Counted from the first letter of the stretch, positions 5,895-14,302 are shown. The stretch is 16,101 nt of DNA from an uncultured Pseudomonadales bacterium (GCA_938048505.1 CALIUX010000018.1:1-16101); one strand, 5' to 3'. Made by a program: numbers and translations. Notes: a model not told the origin generated them from the sequence alone.

Positions 5895-7301
5895 TTAGAC
5901 CTTTTCAGAGGCCTTGTTTTCAGCGGGTTTGTTCTCAGAAGATTTGCCGCGTGTGCGGGGGATGCCAAGCCTTTGGCGTCGCTCCCATAAGCACTTTCTA
6001 CTGACGCCTAACTTGCGAGCGAGCTCGGTTTCGCTCATGGTATCTTGATGGTCGATGACAAATCGTTGGAAGTAGTCGATCAGGGATAAGTCTTCAGGTG
6101 ATTCAGCGGCAGCTTCGGCGGGCTCTGCGTTGGCTTTTCCTGTCTCGGTATCTGTGGATTCTAGATCCAGCAAAGAGTGGTCTAGCTCGTTGCTATCGCA
6201 CAATATCACGGCTCGTTGAATGGCGTTCTCTAACTCACGAATGTTGCCAGGCCAGCTATAAGTTGTGATCAACTGAATGGCTTCGGGAGTTAGTCTGAGT
6301 GTGGGCTTGCCGACGTCTTCGCAATAGCGTGCAATGAATGTTTCGGCTAGAGATAAAATATCTTTGCCACGCTCTCTGAGAGGCGGTAACTTTAACTGAA
6401 CGACGTTGATGCGAAAATATAAGTCTTCTCTGAATTTACCTTCTTTGGCAAGCTTGCCTAAGTCGCGGTGGGTTGCTGCGACGAGTCTCACATCAACCTT
6501 GTAAGGCTCTACTGACCCTAAAGGCCTCACTTCGCCTTCTTGCAATACGCGTAGTAAGCGTGCTTGCGCTTCTAGAGGTAATTCACCAATTTCATCTAGG
6601 AATAATGTCCCACCATCTGCGGCGGCAACTAGCCCTGCGCGATTGTTATCTGCGCCCGTGAAGGCGCCTTTGACATTACCAAACAGCTCTGCCTCAATGA
6701 GGGTGTCAGGAATCGCTGCGCAATTGACCGAAATAATCGCTGCGCCTCTGCGCGAGCTTTCAGTGTGTAGCGCTTGTGCAACAAGCTCTTTACCTGTGCC
6801 GGTTTCGCCGTTGATTAAGACTGTAGCGCCAGTTGGAGCGACTTTGTGAATTTTTGCATAAAGCTCTTTCATCACGCCAGAGGTGCCAATCATGCCTTCT
6901 ATTTGGCTTTGATCTTCACCTTTTAGAGCTTCTTGCGCGGCAGCGGCCTTTTCGCGTTTTGTAAGTACGCGTTTAATCGCTGTGATCATTTCATCGTGAT
7001 CAAAAGGCTTGGCCACATAATCGATTGCACCCATGCGCATAGAATCGACTGCAGAGCGTAAGCTGGCATAGCTTGTCATGATTAAAACAGGCGTTTCGCC
7101 AGCCAGTGTGATGAGATCCGTTCCGGGGGCGCCGGGCAGGCGTAAATCAGAAATGACTAAGTCAAAGTCATCTAAGTTATATTTGGATGTTGCTTCTTGA
7201 ACGGAGCCCGCTTCATTCACATCAAATTTGTTGCGAATGAGTAATTTGCGTAATGCGGTTCGAATAATGACTTCGTCTTCTACAATAAGAATTTTATTCA
7301 T
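5895..7301 (-). CDS. cbrB: CbrB: NtrC-type sigma-54-dependent response regulator
   Basis: CbrB activates sigma-54 promoters when phosphorylated by CbrA and governs carbon/nitrogen balance. From the ATG at 7299-7301 it has 468 residues (MNKILIVEDE); a TTG three codons earlier is the alternative start. The receiver domain (about 1-115) has the acidic pocket ED, phospho-acceptor D52 in ISDLRLPG, the MTSYAS switch and AKPFD. The AAA+ domain has Walker A GETGTGKE (165-172), sigma-54 contact loop GAFTGA (212-217) and Walker B FLDEIGELP. A Fis-type helix-turn-helix lies near the C terminus (ETELARKLGVSRKCLWERRQ). The usual FGH before the loop is FGN here, a tolerated variation. An Ala/Glu-rich linker precedes the DNA-binding domain. 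The gene follows cbrA with 14 bases between stop and ATG, and its likely target is the RNA gene immediately downstream. Confidence 0.95.
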   Translation of the reverse strand: MNKILIVEDEVIIRTALRKLLIRNKFDVNEAGSVQEATSKYNLDDFDLVISDLRLPGAPGTDLITLAGETPVLIMTSYASLRSAVDSMRMGAIDYVAKPFDHDEMITAIKRVLTKREKAAAAQEALKGEDQSQIEGMIGTSGVMKELYAKIHKVAPTGATVLINGETGTGKELVAQALHTESSRRGAAIISVNCAAIPDTLIEAELFGNVKGAFTGADNNRAGLVAAADGGTLFLDEIGELPLEAQARLLRVLQEGEVRPLGSVEPYKVDVRLVAATHRDLGKLAKEGKFREDLYFRINVVQLKLPPLRERGKDILSLAETFIARYCEDVGKPTLRLTPEAIQLITTYSWPGNIRELENAIQRAVILCDSNELDHSLLDLESTDTETGKANAEPAEAAAESPEDLSLIDYFQRFVIDHQDTMSETELARKLGVSRKCLWERRQRLGIPRTRGKSSENKPAENKASEKV

Positions 7302-7315
7302 GGCGTTCAACTGGC

Positions 7316-10294
7316 CTAACTGGCAACAACATTTGACCCTTCTTTGGGGGCAGGTTCTCTTGGTAAGGTAATGATAAAGCGTGTACCGTTAGCTGTATCA
7401 TGGTGTGCTGGGGACTCGATATCAAGCCCTCCTTTGTGATCCTCAACAATACTATACACTATTGCAAGGCCAAGACCTGTGCCTTCGCCTGCCTCTTTTG
7501 TGGTGAAAAAAGGCTCAAAAATACGATCTTGAAGCTCTTGCGGTATACCGGATCCAAAATCTGTGACTGTCATAACAGCTTTGTTACGCTCTGTGTGACC
7601 GCCTGCAATAACATCACCGTATAGCGGGCTGGCATCACGTGAGTTTGACAATAGATTAACAAAGACCTGAATAATACGCTGGCTATCACCCGCTGCGGTT
7701 AAATCTTCTGGAATATCATTGACGAAGTTAACTTGGTTCTTTTCTTTTTGCAGTGATAGCAGTGCAATGGCTTCTTGCGCGCACTCCCTTAAGTTGATCA
7801 CATGGTAACTGTCGGCGTCGTTCTGCCCTGCGTGTGAAAAGCTCACTAACGTTTGAACAATACGGCTAACACGGTCTGTTTGAGATAAAATTTGCTCGAT
7901 GCATTCATGAACATCTGGCTCGTCAGTGTCATACCGCATATTTTGCGCTAGGCAAGCAATACCGGTGACCGGGTTGCCAATTTCGTGTGCAACACCTGCA
8001 GCCAGCCTTCCAACTGATGCTAATCGCTCACTGTGTACAAGCTCCTTTTCGAGCATTTGCAGTTCGGTCACATCTTCTAAGATGATCACTTGGCCATCGC
8101 TCTGTTTTGAGAGTGATGAAGGAATTGAAGCTTTGTGCAGTGTTATCCAGTGTGGGCGGCTTTCGAGTTCGATTTGGCGCTTATAAAAACGATGCTCTGC
8201 TGAGTTTGAAAATCGATGCAATAGCCCGCCCCAAGGGGAGCGAACATCTTTAATATGTGACCCGACGACTTCATTGCTTTCAATGCCTGTCAGCGCCGTC
8301 ATGGCACTGTTCCACATTAAGATCTCAAGATCTTGACCGATGGAGCAAGTTGGCAGAGGCAGCTGTTCTAAGGTTTTGCGGTGGTATAAACGCAAGTTGT
8401 TGAGTTCGGCTGCTAAACCAGTCAATTGGTCACGCACGTTAACGAGCCGGCTTTCAATTAAGTTGATATCGGTTGCATCATGTGTTTCAGGGACTTTGTA
8501 AGGCACTAAGCGATCAAGGATTTCACTCGCCATAGCAATTCCCATTAGGCTCGATAAGTTCGCCTCAATTTCATCTCTTAATCGGCGTAGGGCATACGGT
8601 CTGCTTTCATTGGGGTAGAGGTCTAGCCTTTTTAGGGCTCGTTGCACTTCAGCTTCTGCCGTAGAGGCGCCAATTCGTGTGCTAAGCCGCTCAACAATTT
8701 CATTAGGTGAGCGAATATCTAACGTCATTCGTACTGGGTGACTCAATTCATCTTGAGAGCACAGTTCGGAACTGTAACGCTCGTCATCGCTTTGGTGGGT
8801 TAGTCTTGATGTTGTCAGGCAAACAATGGCATTAATGCCCAAGCTCCAGAGCGTAATGCTTTGCCAGGCGTCTACCCCTAGCGGTACTGAGTAACCGGAA
8901 AATGTCACGCTCAAGTGGTGCTGCCCAAAGATTAATGGAATGAACAACGCAACAAACCAAATGCCCGCCCCTGCAGCAATGCCGGCAATGAGGCCTTGCC
9001 GATTAATTTTATGCCAGTGGGTGACACCCAGTACGCCTGGGAGCAATTGCAGTGCCCCAATAAATGCCGTTAATGCGAGCTGGCTGAGGCTGAAATGGTT
9101 GTTGAGTAAGAGGTAGAAACAAAAACCCACAAGTAGGATGAGTGCAATGAGACCTCTACGCATCCAAGTGAGTTGTTTATACAGGTCTTTTTGGGTGCGA
9201 AAGGCGTTTGTTGGCAGTATCCACTGATTTAGGATCATCGTGGTTAGTGCTAGGGTCATGGCCACCATTGCGCCTGTTGCCGCAGAGAGGCCGCCGATAT
9301 ACGCCAGAATGGCAATCACGGCATTGTCTTTTGCCAAAGGCACGGCCAGCGGGAAGTACTGTGGTGGAACATCTAGCTCTAGTTGATAGCCACCCCACAA
9401 AATAGGGAAAATAGGTAAAGCCATCAATAATAAGAAAAGCGGAAATGCCCATGAAGCAAGTCCGCTGCTTTGTTTGACGGGGTTTTCAACCACTGTCATA
9501 TGGAAGATATGCGGCATGGAAATGGCTGTTGCGATAAATACCAGCATGAGTGTATGCGCCGAAGCACCGTCGCTTGCGGTGTAAAGTGCGAGTGCGTGAT
9601 GGGGGTTATCTGCTAACCAAACATCAAGCCCTTCTAAGCCGCCAAAGCTTGACGTGACTATGTATCCGCCAACGACTAATAGCGCGACTAGCTTGATAAG
9701 TGACTCAAATGCCATGGCGCTGATGAGCCCTTTATGATGCTCGCGGTTTGCGCCAAACAATACCGCAAAAATCGCAATGCCCGCACAGTACAATAAGCCA
9801 AATGACTGCTGAGCGCCTAACTGTCCAATTTGGGTGTCGGGCACTTCTTGCTGACCTTTGAGAAGTACCATGGTGTCTGCGACGGCCTGAATTTGCAGCA
9901 CGATCAGTGGTTGCATAGCTAAGAACATGACCGCGGTGACCACTGCGCCAATCAGGTGACTATGGTAGCGAAACACCAATAGGTCAGCCATTGAATTAAT
10001 CTGAAAGCGTTTGGCGAGCTCAACTAAAGGGCGTAGAGCAAATCCGCTAAAAAGAAACAGTAAGCCTGTGCCAATATAATAAGCGAGAGCGCCGTATCCA
10101 AAGCGGTCGGCCAGCTCAATCACCCCATAAAATGACCACGCACTGGCAAAGATACCCAGCGATAAAATATAGGTGACGGGGTGGGAAGTAATACGATTGC
10201 TAATCCAATTGCGCTCGGTCGCGTAAGCAATACCAAAAACCAGCGCAACATAACTGAGGCTAATCAGAGCAACTTGAACAAAGGAAAAACTCAT
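7316..10294 (-). CDS. cbrA: CbrA: SLC5 transporter-histidine kinase fusion
   Basis: This is the sensor partner of CbrB, 992 residues. Residues from about 5 to 500 form a polytopic sodium/solute symporter (SLC5) module starting VQVALISLSYVALVFGIAYA. A STAC-like helical region follows (about 505-605), then a PAS domain (about 640-750, PLPTCSIGQDLEILMWNSAM). The HisKA domain carries H770 in AAGVAHEIGNP, and the HATPase has the N-box LLSNSRDAS, G1 DFGSGIP and G2 GEGTGLGLAI. All catalytic boxes are intact. Pseudomonas CbrA has this domain order and is reported to take up histidine while the kinase signals carbon/nitrogen status; the ligand here is unknown. The ATG overlaps the cbrX stop (ATGA), implying coupled translation. 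Confidence 0.95.
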   Translation of the reverse strand: MSFSFVQVALISLSYVALVFGIAYATERNWISNRITSHPVTYILSLGIFASAWSFYGVIELADRFGYGALAYYIGTGLLFLFSGFALRPLVELAKRFQINSMADLLVFRYHSHLIGAVVTAVMFLAMQPLIVLQIQAVADTMVLLKGQQEVPDTQIGQLGAQQSFGLLYCAGIAIFAVLFGANREHHKGLISAMAFESLIKLVALLVVGGYIVTSSFGGLEGLDVWLADNPHHALALYTASDGASAHTLMLVFIATAISMPHIFHMTVVENPVKQSSGLASWAFPLFLLLMALPIFPILWGGYQLELDVPPQYFPLAVPLAKDNAVIAILAYIGGLSAATGAMVAMTLALTTMILNQWILPTNAFRTQKDLYKQLTWMRRGLIALILLVGFCFYLLLNNHFSLSQLALTAFIGALQLLPGVLGVTHWHKINRQGLIAGIAAGAGIWFVALFIPLIFGQHHLSVTFSGYSVPLGVDAWQSITLWSLGINAIVCLTTSRLTHQSDDERYSSELCSQDELSHPVRMTLDIRSPNEIVERLSTRIGASTAEAEVQRALKRLDLYPNESRPYALRRLRDEIEANLSSLMGIAMASEILDRLVPYKVPETHDATDINLIESRLVNVRDQLTGLAAELNNLRLYHRKTLEQLPLPTCSIGQDLEILMWNSAMTALTGIESNEVVGSHIKDVRSPWGGLLHRFSNSAEHRFYKRQIELESRPHWITLHKASIPSSLSKQSDGQVIILEDVTELQMLEKELVHSERLASVGRLAAGVAHEIGNPVTGIACLAQNMRYDTDEPDVHECIEQILSQTDRVSRIVQTLVSFSHAGQNDADSYHVINLRECAQEAIALLSLQKEKNQVNFVNDIPEDLTAAGDSQRIIQVFVNLLSNSRDASPLYGDVIAGGHTERNKAVMTVTDFGSGIPQELQDRIFEPFFTTKEAGEGTGLGLAIVYSIVEDHKGGLDIESPAHHDTANGTRFIITLPREPAPKEGSNVVAS

Positions 10295-10485
10295 GAAGTG
10301 CTCGATTCGTCATTGCGTTTACTGGCTTTATATTTTTGAACAAAAAACGCAACAATAACCACTAACAACCAAATGCCAAATGGACGGTACCACTCGCCTT
10401 GAGGGTCCATTACCCAGCCAGTGAGAGAGGGCGCTAAGATATAGCCAATCAGCGCAAGATAAATAAAAGGCGTAGGTTTATTCAT
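10291..10485 (-). CDS. cbrX: CbrX-like small membrane protein heading the cbrXAB operon
   Basis: This 64-residue protein has two predicted membrane helices (about 8-25 and 36-50) joined by a short loop with a DPQGEWYRPFG segment, and a basic, polar C-terminal tail. Its TGA overlaps the cbrA ATG by four bases. In Pseudomonas a small protein named CbrX precedes and overlaps cbrA in the same way; size, topology and overlap are the basis for the symbol. Its role is not established; assistance with CbrA membrane insertion or coupled translation is plausible. The ribosome site before its ATG is weak. Confidence 0.8.
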   Translation of the reverse strand: MNKPTPFIYLALIGYILAPSLTGWVMDPQGEWYRPFGIWLLVVIVAFFVQKYKASKRNDESSTS

Positions 10486-10511
10486 GGTCTAAACCAAAAG
10501 GATGAAATTTG

Positions 10512-10540
10512 ATACTACTTAAATTCTGGCAGTCTAGCAA
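10512..10540 (-). promoter_or_regulatory. Sigma-70-type promoter of cbrXAB
   Basis: On the minus strand TTGCTA (-35, 10535-10540) and TAGTAT (-10, 10512-10517) are separated by 17 bp, each 4/6 to consensus, about 25 bases before cbrX. The TAGCA/TGCTA inverted repeat at 10535-10549 overlaps the -35 and could be an operator. Confidence 0.45.
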
Positions 10541-10657
10541 TTAGTGCTAATCATAATATAGTCACTTTGCTTATTTCGCCTGTCATTCCACAATGATGAG
10601 GATCATTCAAGAGCTTATATTTGAGAGGCGACAAAGAGCGATCGAGGCGTCTTGCTT

Positions 10658-11539
10658 CTAATGAAGGTAGCGTTCTGACCATGCTGCCGTTGCCCACTTT
10701 AAGATGTTGTCGATCTTACGTGACTGAGTCTCAGATAAGTCACCAAGAAAGTTTTCAGGGCACTCAAAGCCTAAATGGCCTAAAGATTGAAGAAGGTTGG
10801 CATACGGGGTTGTTTCGTCTACACCCGGATCGCCGCGCTGTTTGCTCAGCTTATGACCATCTTGATTAAGCACTACTGGAATGTGACCATATTGGGGAGC
10901 TTTTACTCCTAGACTTTTGAATAGTGCTAGCTGATAAGGTGTGCTGCGTAAGAGGTCTTCGCCTCTTACGACATGCGTGATCTGTTGAGCAATATCATCC
11001 GCTACTACAGCAAGTTGATAAGCAAATAAGCCATCTTTGCGATGAATGATAAAGTCTCCTTTTTCGGCAAGATCACAGCGTTGCGCCCCGCAAAAACGAT
11101 CAGTAAAAGCCACAACAGAGCTTTGCTGAATCTCTTCCCAGACCTGAGTGTTAAAGCGCACTGCACCATCAGTTAAGTGTCTAGTCCGGCATAGCCCGCT
11201 ATAGCGCGGTCCTGCAGAACGTAATGCTTTGCGCGTGCACTGGCATCGATAGGACAAGCCTAATTGCTCCAATACACCGAGCTTTTGGTTGTATAGCGCG
11301 CTCTGATGACTTTGAAAGATAGGGGGTTGGTCGGCTATTAGGCCGTGTGCACGAAGGCATCGTAAGATCGCCTCACTTGCACCTTCAACTTCTCTTGGCG
11401 GGTCAATATCTTCAATGCGTACAAGCCATTGCCCTTTGTGTGCCCTAGCGTCAAGAAAACTTGCTAGGGCACAAACCAGCGAGCCCATGTGTAATGGGCC
11501 AGAAGGTGAGGGTGCAAACCGCCCAATATATGCACTCAC
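10658..11539 (-). CDS. gluQ: Glutamyl-Q tRNA(Asp) synthetase
   Basis: GluQ (YadB) is a glutamyl-tRNA synthetase paralogue lacking the anticodon-binding domain; it glutamylates queuosine in tRNA(Asp). The 293-residue length fits the truncated family. The class I signature appears as PSGPLHMGSL (12-21). The zinc site is C99, C101, Y113 and C117, the C-x-C-x11-Y-x3-C arrangement typical of GluQ. The second class I motif is HKLSKQRG (229-236). It begins with GTG, preceded by TTGAGG at a spacing of 7, in a 64-base gap after dksA. The dksA-gluQ pair is a well known gammaproteobacterial operon. Confidence 0.95.
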   Translation of the reverse strand: MSAYIGRFAPSPSGPLHMGSLVCALASFLDARAHKGQWLVRIEDIDPPREVEGASEAILRCLRAHGLIADQPPIFQSHQSALYNQKLGVLEQLGLSYRCQCTRKALRSAGPRYSGLCRTRHLTDGAVRFNTQVWEEIQQSSVVAFTDRFCGAQRCDLAEKGDFIIHRKDGLFAYQLAVVADDIAQQITHVVRGEDLLRSTPYQLALFKSLGVKAPQYGHIPVVLNQDGHKLSKQRGDPGVDETTPYANLLQSLGHLGFECPENFLGDLSETQSRKIDNILKWATAAWSERYLH

Positions 11540-11603
11540 ACTGTTACCTCAATGAGCGTTAGACCTCAACGAGCCGGTTTGACCATGATGCATGCGTGAG
11601 GCG

Positions 11604-12041
11604 TTAGCCTCCAACTTGCTTTTCTTTGATCTCGGCCAATGTTTTGCAATCAACGCAAAGTGTTGCGGTAGGTCTAGCTTCTAGGCGTCGAATGCCGATG
11701 TCGACACCGCATGCTTCACAAAAGCCGTAGTCGTCAGCATCGATAAGCTCCATGGTCTTATCGATTTTCTTGATCAGCTTGCGCTCACGATCACGTGTAC
11801 GAAGCTCTAGGCTGAATTCTTCCTCTTGACTCGCTCTATCAGCAGGGTCAGGAAAATTAGCGGCTTCATCTTTCATGTGGCTAACGGTGCGATCAACCTC
11901 TTCCATTAACTCTTTTTTCCATGCCTGTAAGAGATTTTTAAAATGCTCTCGTTGGGCATCGTTCATGTACTCTTCATCGGCCTTTGCTTGATAGGGTTCA
12001 AAACCGTGTAGAGCAAAGTTTGTTGCTTGAGAATCGGGCAT
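11604..12041 (-). CDS. dksA: RNA polymerase-binding transcription factor DksA
   Basis: DksA binds the RNA polymerase secondary channel and, with ppGpp, resets transcription during the stringent response. The 145-residue product has the coiled-coil arms with the tip motif DPADRA (65-70), preserving both acidic residues needed for activity, and an intact four-cysteine zinc finger (C108, C111, C129, C132). AGAGG lies seven bases before the ATG. A short GAGGC/GCCTC hairpin spans the stop codon, but it lacks a T-tail, so read-through into gluQ is expected. Confidence 0.97.
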   Translation of the reverse strand: MPDSQATNFALHGFEPYQAKADEEYMNDAQREHFKNLLQAWKKELMEEVDRTVSHMKDEAANFPDPADRASQEEEFSLELRTRDRERKLIKKIDKTMELIDADDYGFCEACGVDIGIRRLEARPTATLCVDCKTLAEIKEKQVGG

Positions 12042-12108
12042 TAGCAGGCCTCTTATAAAACCAAAAACTATCTGTCTGATTGCCGCTGTGTAGTGGCGCG
12101 TGTAATCT

Positions 12109-12138
12109 ATACTAGCCCTTCAATTTGGGGCTTGTCTT
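12109..12138 (-). promoter_or_regulatory. Possible dksA promoter
   Basis: On the minus strand AAGACA (-35, 12133-12138) and TAGTAT (-10, 12109-12114) are 18 bp apart, followed by TATAGATTACACGCG. Both hexamers match 4/6. Position between the divergent dksA and sfsA starts supports it; the exact boxes are uncertain. Confidence 0.35.
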
Positions 12139-12245
12139 GATAATTTCAAGCGGTAGCAGAATACAACCGTGAAAATCTGGGCCGCAACGCTATCAGATTC
12201 CCTTAACTGACGCCAGTCATAGACATCATTAACCTGAGTTATGAG

Positions 12246-12962
12246 ATGAATTTTACGCCTGCCTTGCAGTCCGCGACGCTTGTTCGACGCTACAAACGCT
12301 TCTTGGCTGATATGATTTTGCCCTCTGGTGAGCTCATTACAGTACATTGTCCGAATACGGGGAGTATGAGGCACTGCATGGTTGAGGGTGGAGGGTGCTG
12401 GTTATCTTATAGTGATAACCCCAAGCGAAAGTATGCTTATACGTGGCAGCTGAGCACAGTGCCAACGGGCCATTTGGCTTGCATCAATACGCAGATGGCA
12501 AACAAGGTCGTTGCAGAAGCCTTTTTGGCGAATGACATTCCTGAATTGGCGGATTATACGGACATTAAGCCTGAACAACGATATGGCAATGGATCAAGAA
12601 TTGATTTTCTACTGAGTGCGCCCTCGCAGCGCGACTGCTATGTCGAAGTCAAAACAGTGACATTGCTGGATCAGATTGATGTGTCTTCGCCTCCTCAGGG
12701 GTGTTTCCCTGACGCCAAAAGTGTCAGGGCGCACAAGCATGTAGAGGAGCTAATTGCCATGACGCAGCAAGGGCATCGCGCTGTATTACTGTTTTGCGTT
12801 ATGCATGAAGGCATTAACAGTGTATGCGCTGCCAGCCATATTGATCCAATTTATGCTGATTTGCTCAGCCGCGCGATTGATAGCGGTGTTGAGTTGCTGG
12901 CATATAATGTCACTATTTCGCCAGCCAGCTTACAGTTGAATGAGCGATTACCTGTGCAATGA
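12246..12962 (+). CDS. sfsA: SfsA family DNA-binding / sugar fermentation stimulation protein
   Basis: This 238-residue protein has the SfsA hallmarks: RYKRFLADMILPSGE (15-29), the block HCPNTGSM, then DNPKRKYAYTWQ, a DF...EVKTVTLL core resembling a PD-(D/E)xK nuclease site, and FPDAKSVRAHKHVEEL. SfsA was described in E. coli as affecting maltose metabolism and binding DNA; its molecular function is unclear. The ATG at 12246 is preceded by TGAG at about 7 bases. It is divergent from dksA; a TTGATA -35-like box at 12137-12142 has only a poor -10 partner. Confidence 0.93.
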   Translation: MNFTPALQSATLVRRYKRFLADMILPSGELITVHCPNTGSMRHCMVEGGGCWLSYSDNPKRKYAYTWQLSTVPTGHLACINTQMANKVVAEAFLANDIPELADYTDIKPEQRYGNGSRIDFLLSAPSQRDCYVEVKTVTLLDQIDVSSPPQGCFPDAKSVRAHKHVEELIAMTQQGHRAVLLFCVMHEGINSVCAASHIDPIYADLLSRAIDSGVELLAYNVTISPASLQLNERLPVQ

Positions 12963-13000
12963 TTTGTGCGATGTCCGTGAGTCAGTAATAGTCAGGCGGG

Positions 13001-13318
13001 TTAAGCAAGGTAAACGATGCCCTCCCTAACAAAGGCTTCAATGACCTCTAGGGCGTCGCCAGCACAAGGCCCACTAACGCACTCGCCAGATGATGGGAGA
13101 AAAAGCGCGCCATGTGTTGCGCAGCGTATTAGTCCACTATCACCATCAATAAAGTCATTGGGCTCCCACTCTAGCGGGATCTGTAAGTGTGGGCAGCGGT
13201 TGATATAAACGTGCACATTGTTTTCATGCAGCACAGCAAGGTATTGCGTATTACCGTGCTGTAACCCAAGGGATCGGCTCGATGCCAGCTGTTCTATCGT
13301 ACACAGTATATTGCTCAT
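13001..13318 (-). CDS. Small Rieske [2Fe-2S] ferredoxin-like protein
   Basis: This 105-residue single-domain protein carries both Rieske cluster motifs: C42-P-H44 and C66-A-T-H69, in order and with loop spacing suited to the fold. There is no membrane segment or signal peptide, so it is a soluble cytoplasmic electron-transfer type. C80 and C85 in ECVSGPC lie where the conserved GPC region of Rieske proteins occurs. The partner redox enzyme is not in this window. The start lacks a clear Shine-Dalgarno. It converges on sfsA, whose stop lies 38 bases away, and sits behind a 19-bp tandem duplication. Confidence 0.88.
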   Translation of the reverse strand: MSNILCTIEQLASSRSLGLQHGNTQYLAVLHENNVHVYINRCPHLQIPLEWEPNDFIDGDSGLIRCATHGALFLPSSGECVSGPCAGDALEVIEAFVREGIVYLA

Positions 13319-13335
13319 AAATGCTTGTAATTTGC

Positions 13336-13373
13336 TCTGCCTAGAAGGTTACTATCTGCCTAGAAGGTTACTA
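13336..13373. repeat. Perfect 19-bp tandem duplication before the Rieske gene
   Basis: TCTGCCTAGAAGGTTACTA occurs twice without a gap (13336-13354 and 13355-13373). It lies between the predicted promoter and the Rieske start, so it would be in the leader of that transcript. Each copy contains GAAGGTTA. Confidence 0.95.
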
Positions 13374-13384
13374 ACTGTCTTCGC

Positions 13385-13413
13385 AGTATAGAGGTGTTAG
13401 GCGTTTTACTGAA
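13385..13413 (-). promoter_or_regulatory. Candidate promoter of the Rieske gene
   Basis: On the minus strand TATACT (-10, 13385-13390; 5/6) follows a weak TTCAGT -35 (13408-13413) at 17 bp. Initiation near 13378 would place the 19-bp tandem repeat at the very start of the transcript. Confidence 0.4.
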
Positions 13414-13445
13414 TATACGAGCGGGCAATATATTTGTTATTCTGC

Positions 13446-13739
13446 TTATTGCATATCTGCCGTTTCTAGTGGCGTGTCGGCTTCTTGAACAAGCTGTGTC
13501 TTGAGATCAGGAGGAAGGTCATTCCAATGAACATCCATTAATGCGCCTTGCAATGCATAGAGCATGACTTTTGAGACATGAATGCCGCGTGATTTGATAT
13601 GTTTGTATGTGTCTACAGCGCCCCTTTCTGCAAGGTCTTGGTAATTGTTTACGCCAACCGCGCGTAGTATGTTGACTGATGCCATTCCTAGATTGCGCAA
13701 CTCAAGTAAATCTTGATTATGATTCTGGGCGGTTCTCAT
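13446..13739 (-). CDS. Stand-alone TfoX C-terminal-domain protein
   Basis: This 97-residue protein matches the C-terminal domain of the TfoX/Sxy family: LRNLGMASVNILRAVGV resembles the helix-hairpin-helix-like opening, followed by YQDLAERGAVDTYKHIK and the typical LLYALQGAL..HWNDLPP segment (here MLYALQGALMDVHWNDLPP). The N-terminal TfoX domain is absent; such single-domain versions are common in gammaproteobacteria. Sxy/TfoX proteins coactivate competence genes, but that cannot be assumed for this short form. AGGA lies nine bases before the ATG. It is followed by the Rieske gene on the same strand after 127 bases, with a separate promoter predicted for that gene. Confidence 0.85.
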   Translation of the reverse strand: MRTAQNHNQDLLELRNLGMASVNILRAVGVNNYQDLAERGAVDTYKHIKSRGIHVSKVMLYALQGALMDVHWNDLPPDLKTQLVQEADTPLETADMQ

Positions 13740-14302
13740 GTTCTAAAGTCCTAAATGTGTAATCTTGCTTGGATCCTATGCTGAGAGTTGTCCTTCATAC
13801 AATTTCACGTTTGGGGAGTGGTCTTATATAACCCGTTTGTATGTAGTAGATTAACCTTCTGAGTACGAAAAAAACTTTTTGGCGTAATTATCATCTTTTT
13901 TGCTGCATTTATTAGTTGAGATGATGAAGGTTATTCTGGTGAGCTGACATATAAAGACGCATAAAGTCTGAAATGTATGATGGGTTTATTTCTCAGTCAT
14001 AATGCTTATCAATAATTTATATTTTTAATAATTCTTTGAATGTTATATTTTCTAATGAATTAATGTTCCTATTTTTAATGGTTTTTATTTTGATCGCTCT
14101 TGATGATTTCTCTTGAATAATTGTTCAGGCTATTTTTAATAATTATTTGTATATTATGTTTAGCATAGATTGTTAATCATGTTATTCAAATTAATTGAAA
14201 GTGTGACTGAGTGATGCTCTAAATGAGAGCAGGTTCGGTTTTTTATATTAACGTGTAATGAATAACTGGCTATGTTATAGCGCGCCAAAATAAGGCGGTT
14301 TT
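13740..14302. other. AT-rich 560-base intergenic region with inverted repeats
   Basis: No credible gene is seen. A nested inverted repeat lies at 13852-13933. From about 13980 to 14200 the DNA is very AT-rich, with three TATTTTTAAT copies (14020, 14070 and 14131). A hairpin TGCTCT/AGAGCA (14215-14231) is followed, after seven bases, by six Ts (14239-14244), a terminator-like arrangement on the plus strand with no obvious gene before it. Confidence 0.5.
14248..14276 (+). promoter_or_regulatory. Candidate promoter of the VanY-HAD operon
   Basis: TTAACG (14248-14253) and TATGTT (14271-14276) are 17 bp apart, each 4/6 to sigma-70 consensus, with the predicted start about 20 bases before the GTG at 14303. 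Confidence 0.4.

Noticed and set aside
10592..10607. AATGAT-GAGG-ATCATT palindrome as a Fur box upstream of cbrX
   Set aside because: The 4-base spacer does not fit the 6-1-6 Fur arrangement and the best 19-bp alignment matches only about 12 positions; no iron genes are nearby.
11598..11611. GAGGC/GCCTC hairpin at the dksA stop as a terminator
   Set aside because: The stem is only 5 bp and no T-run follows, so dksA-gluQ read-through is more likely.
12120..12374. 84-residue minus-strand frame overlapping the sfsA start
   Set aside because: It runs across the dksA-sfsA promoter region and antisense to the conserved SfsA N terminus; no recognisable features.
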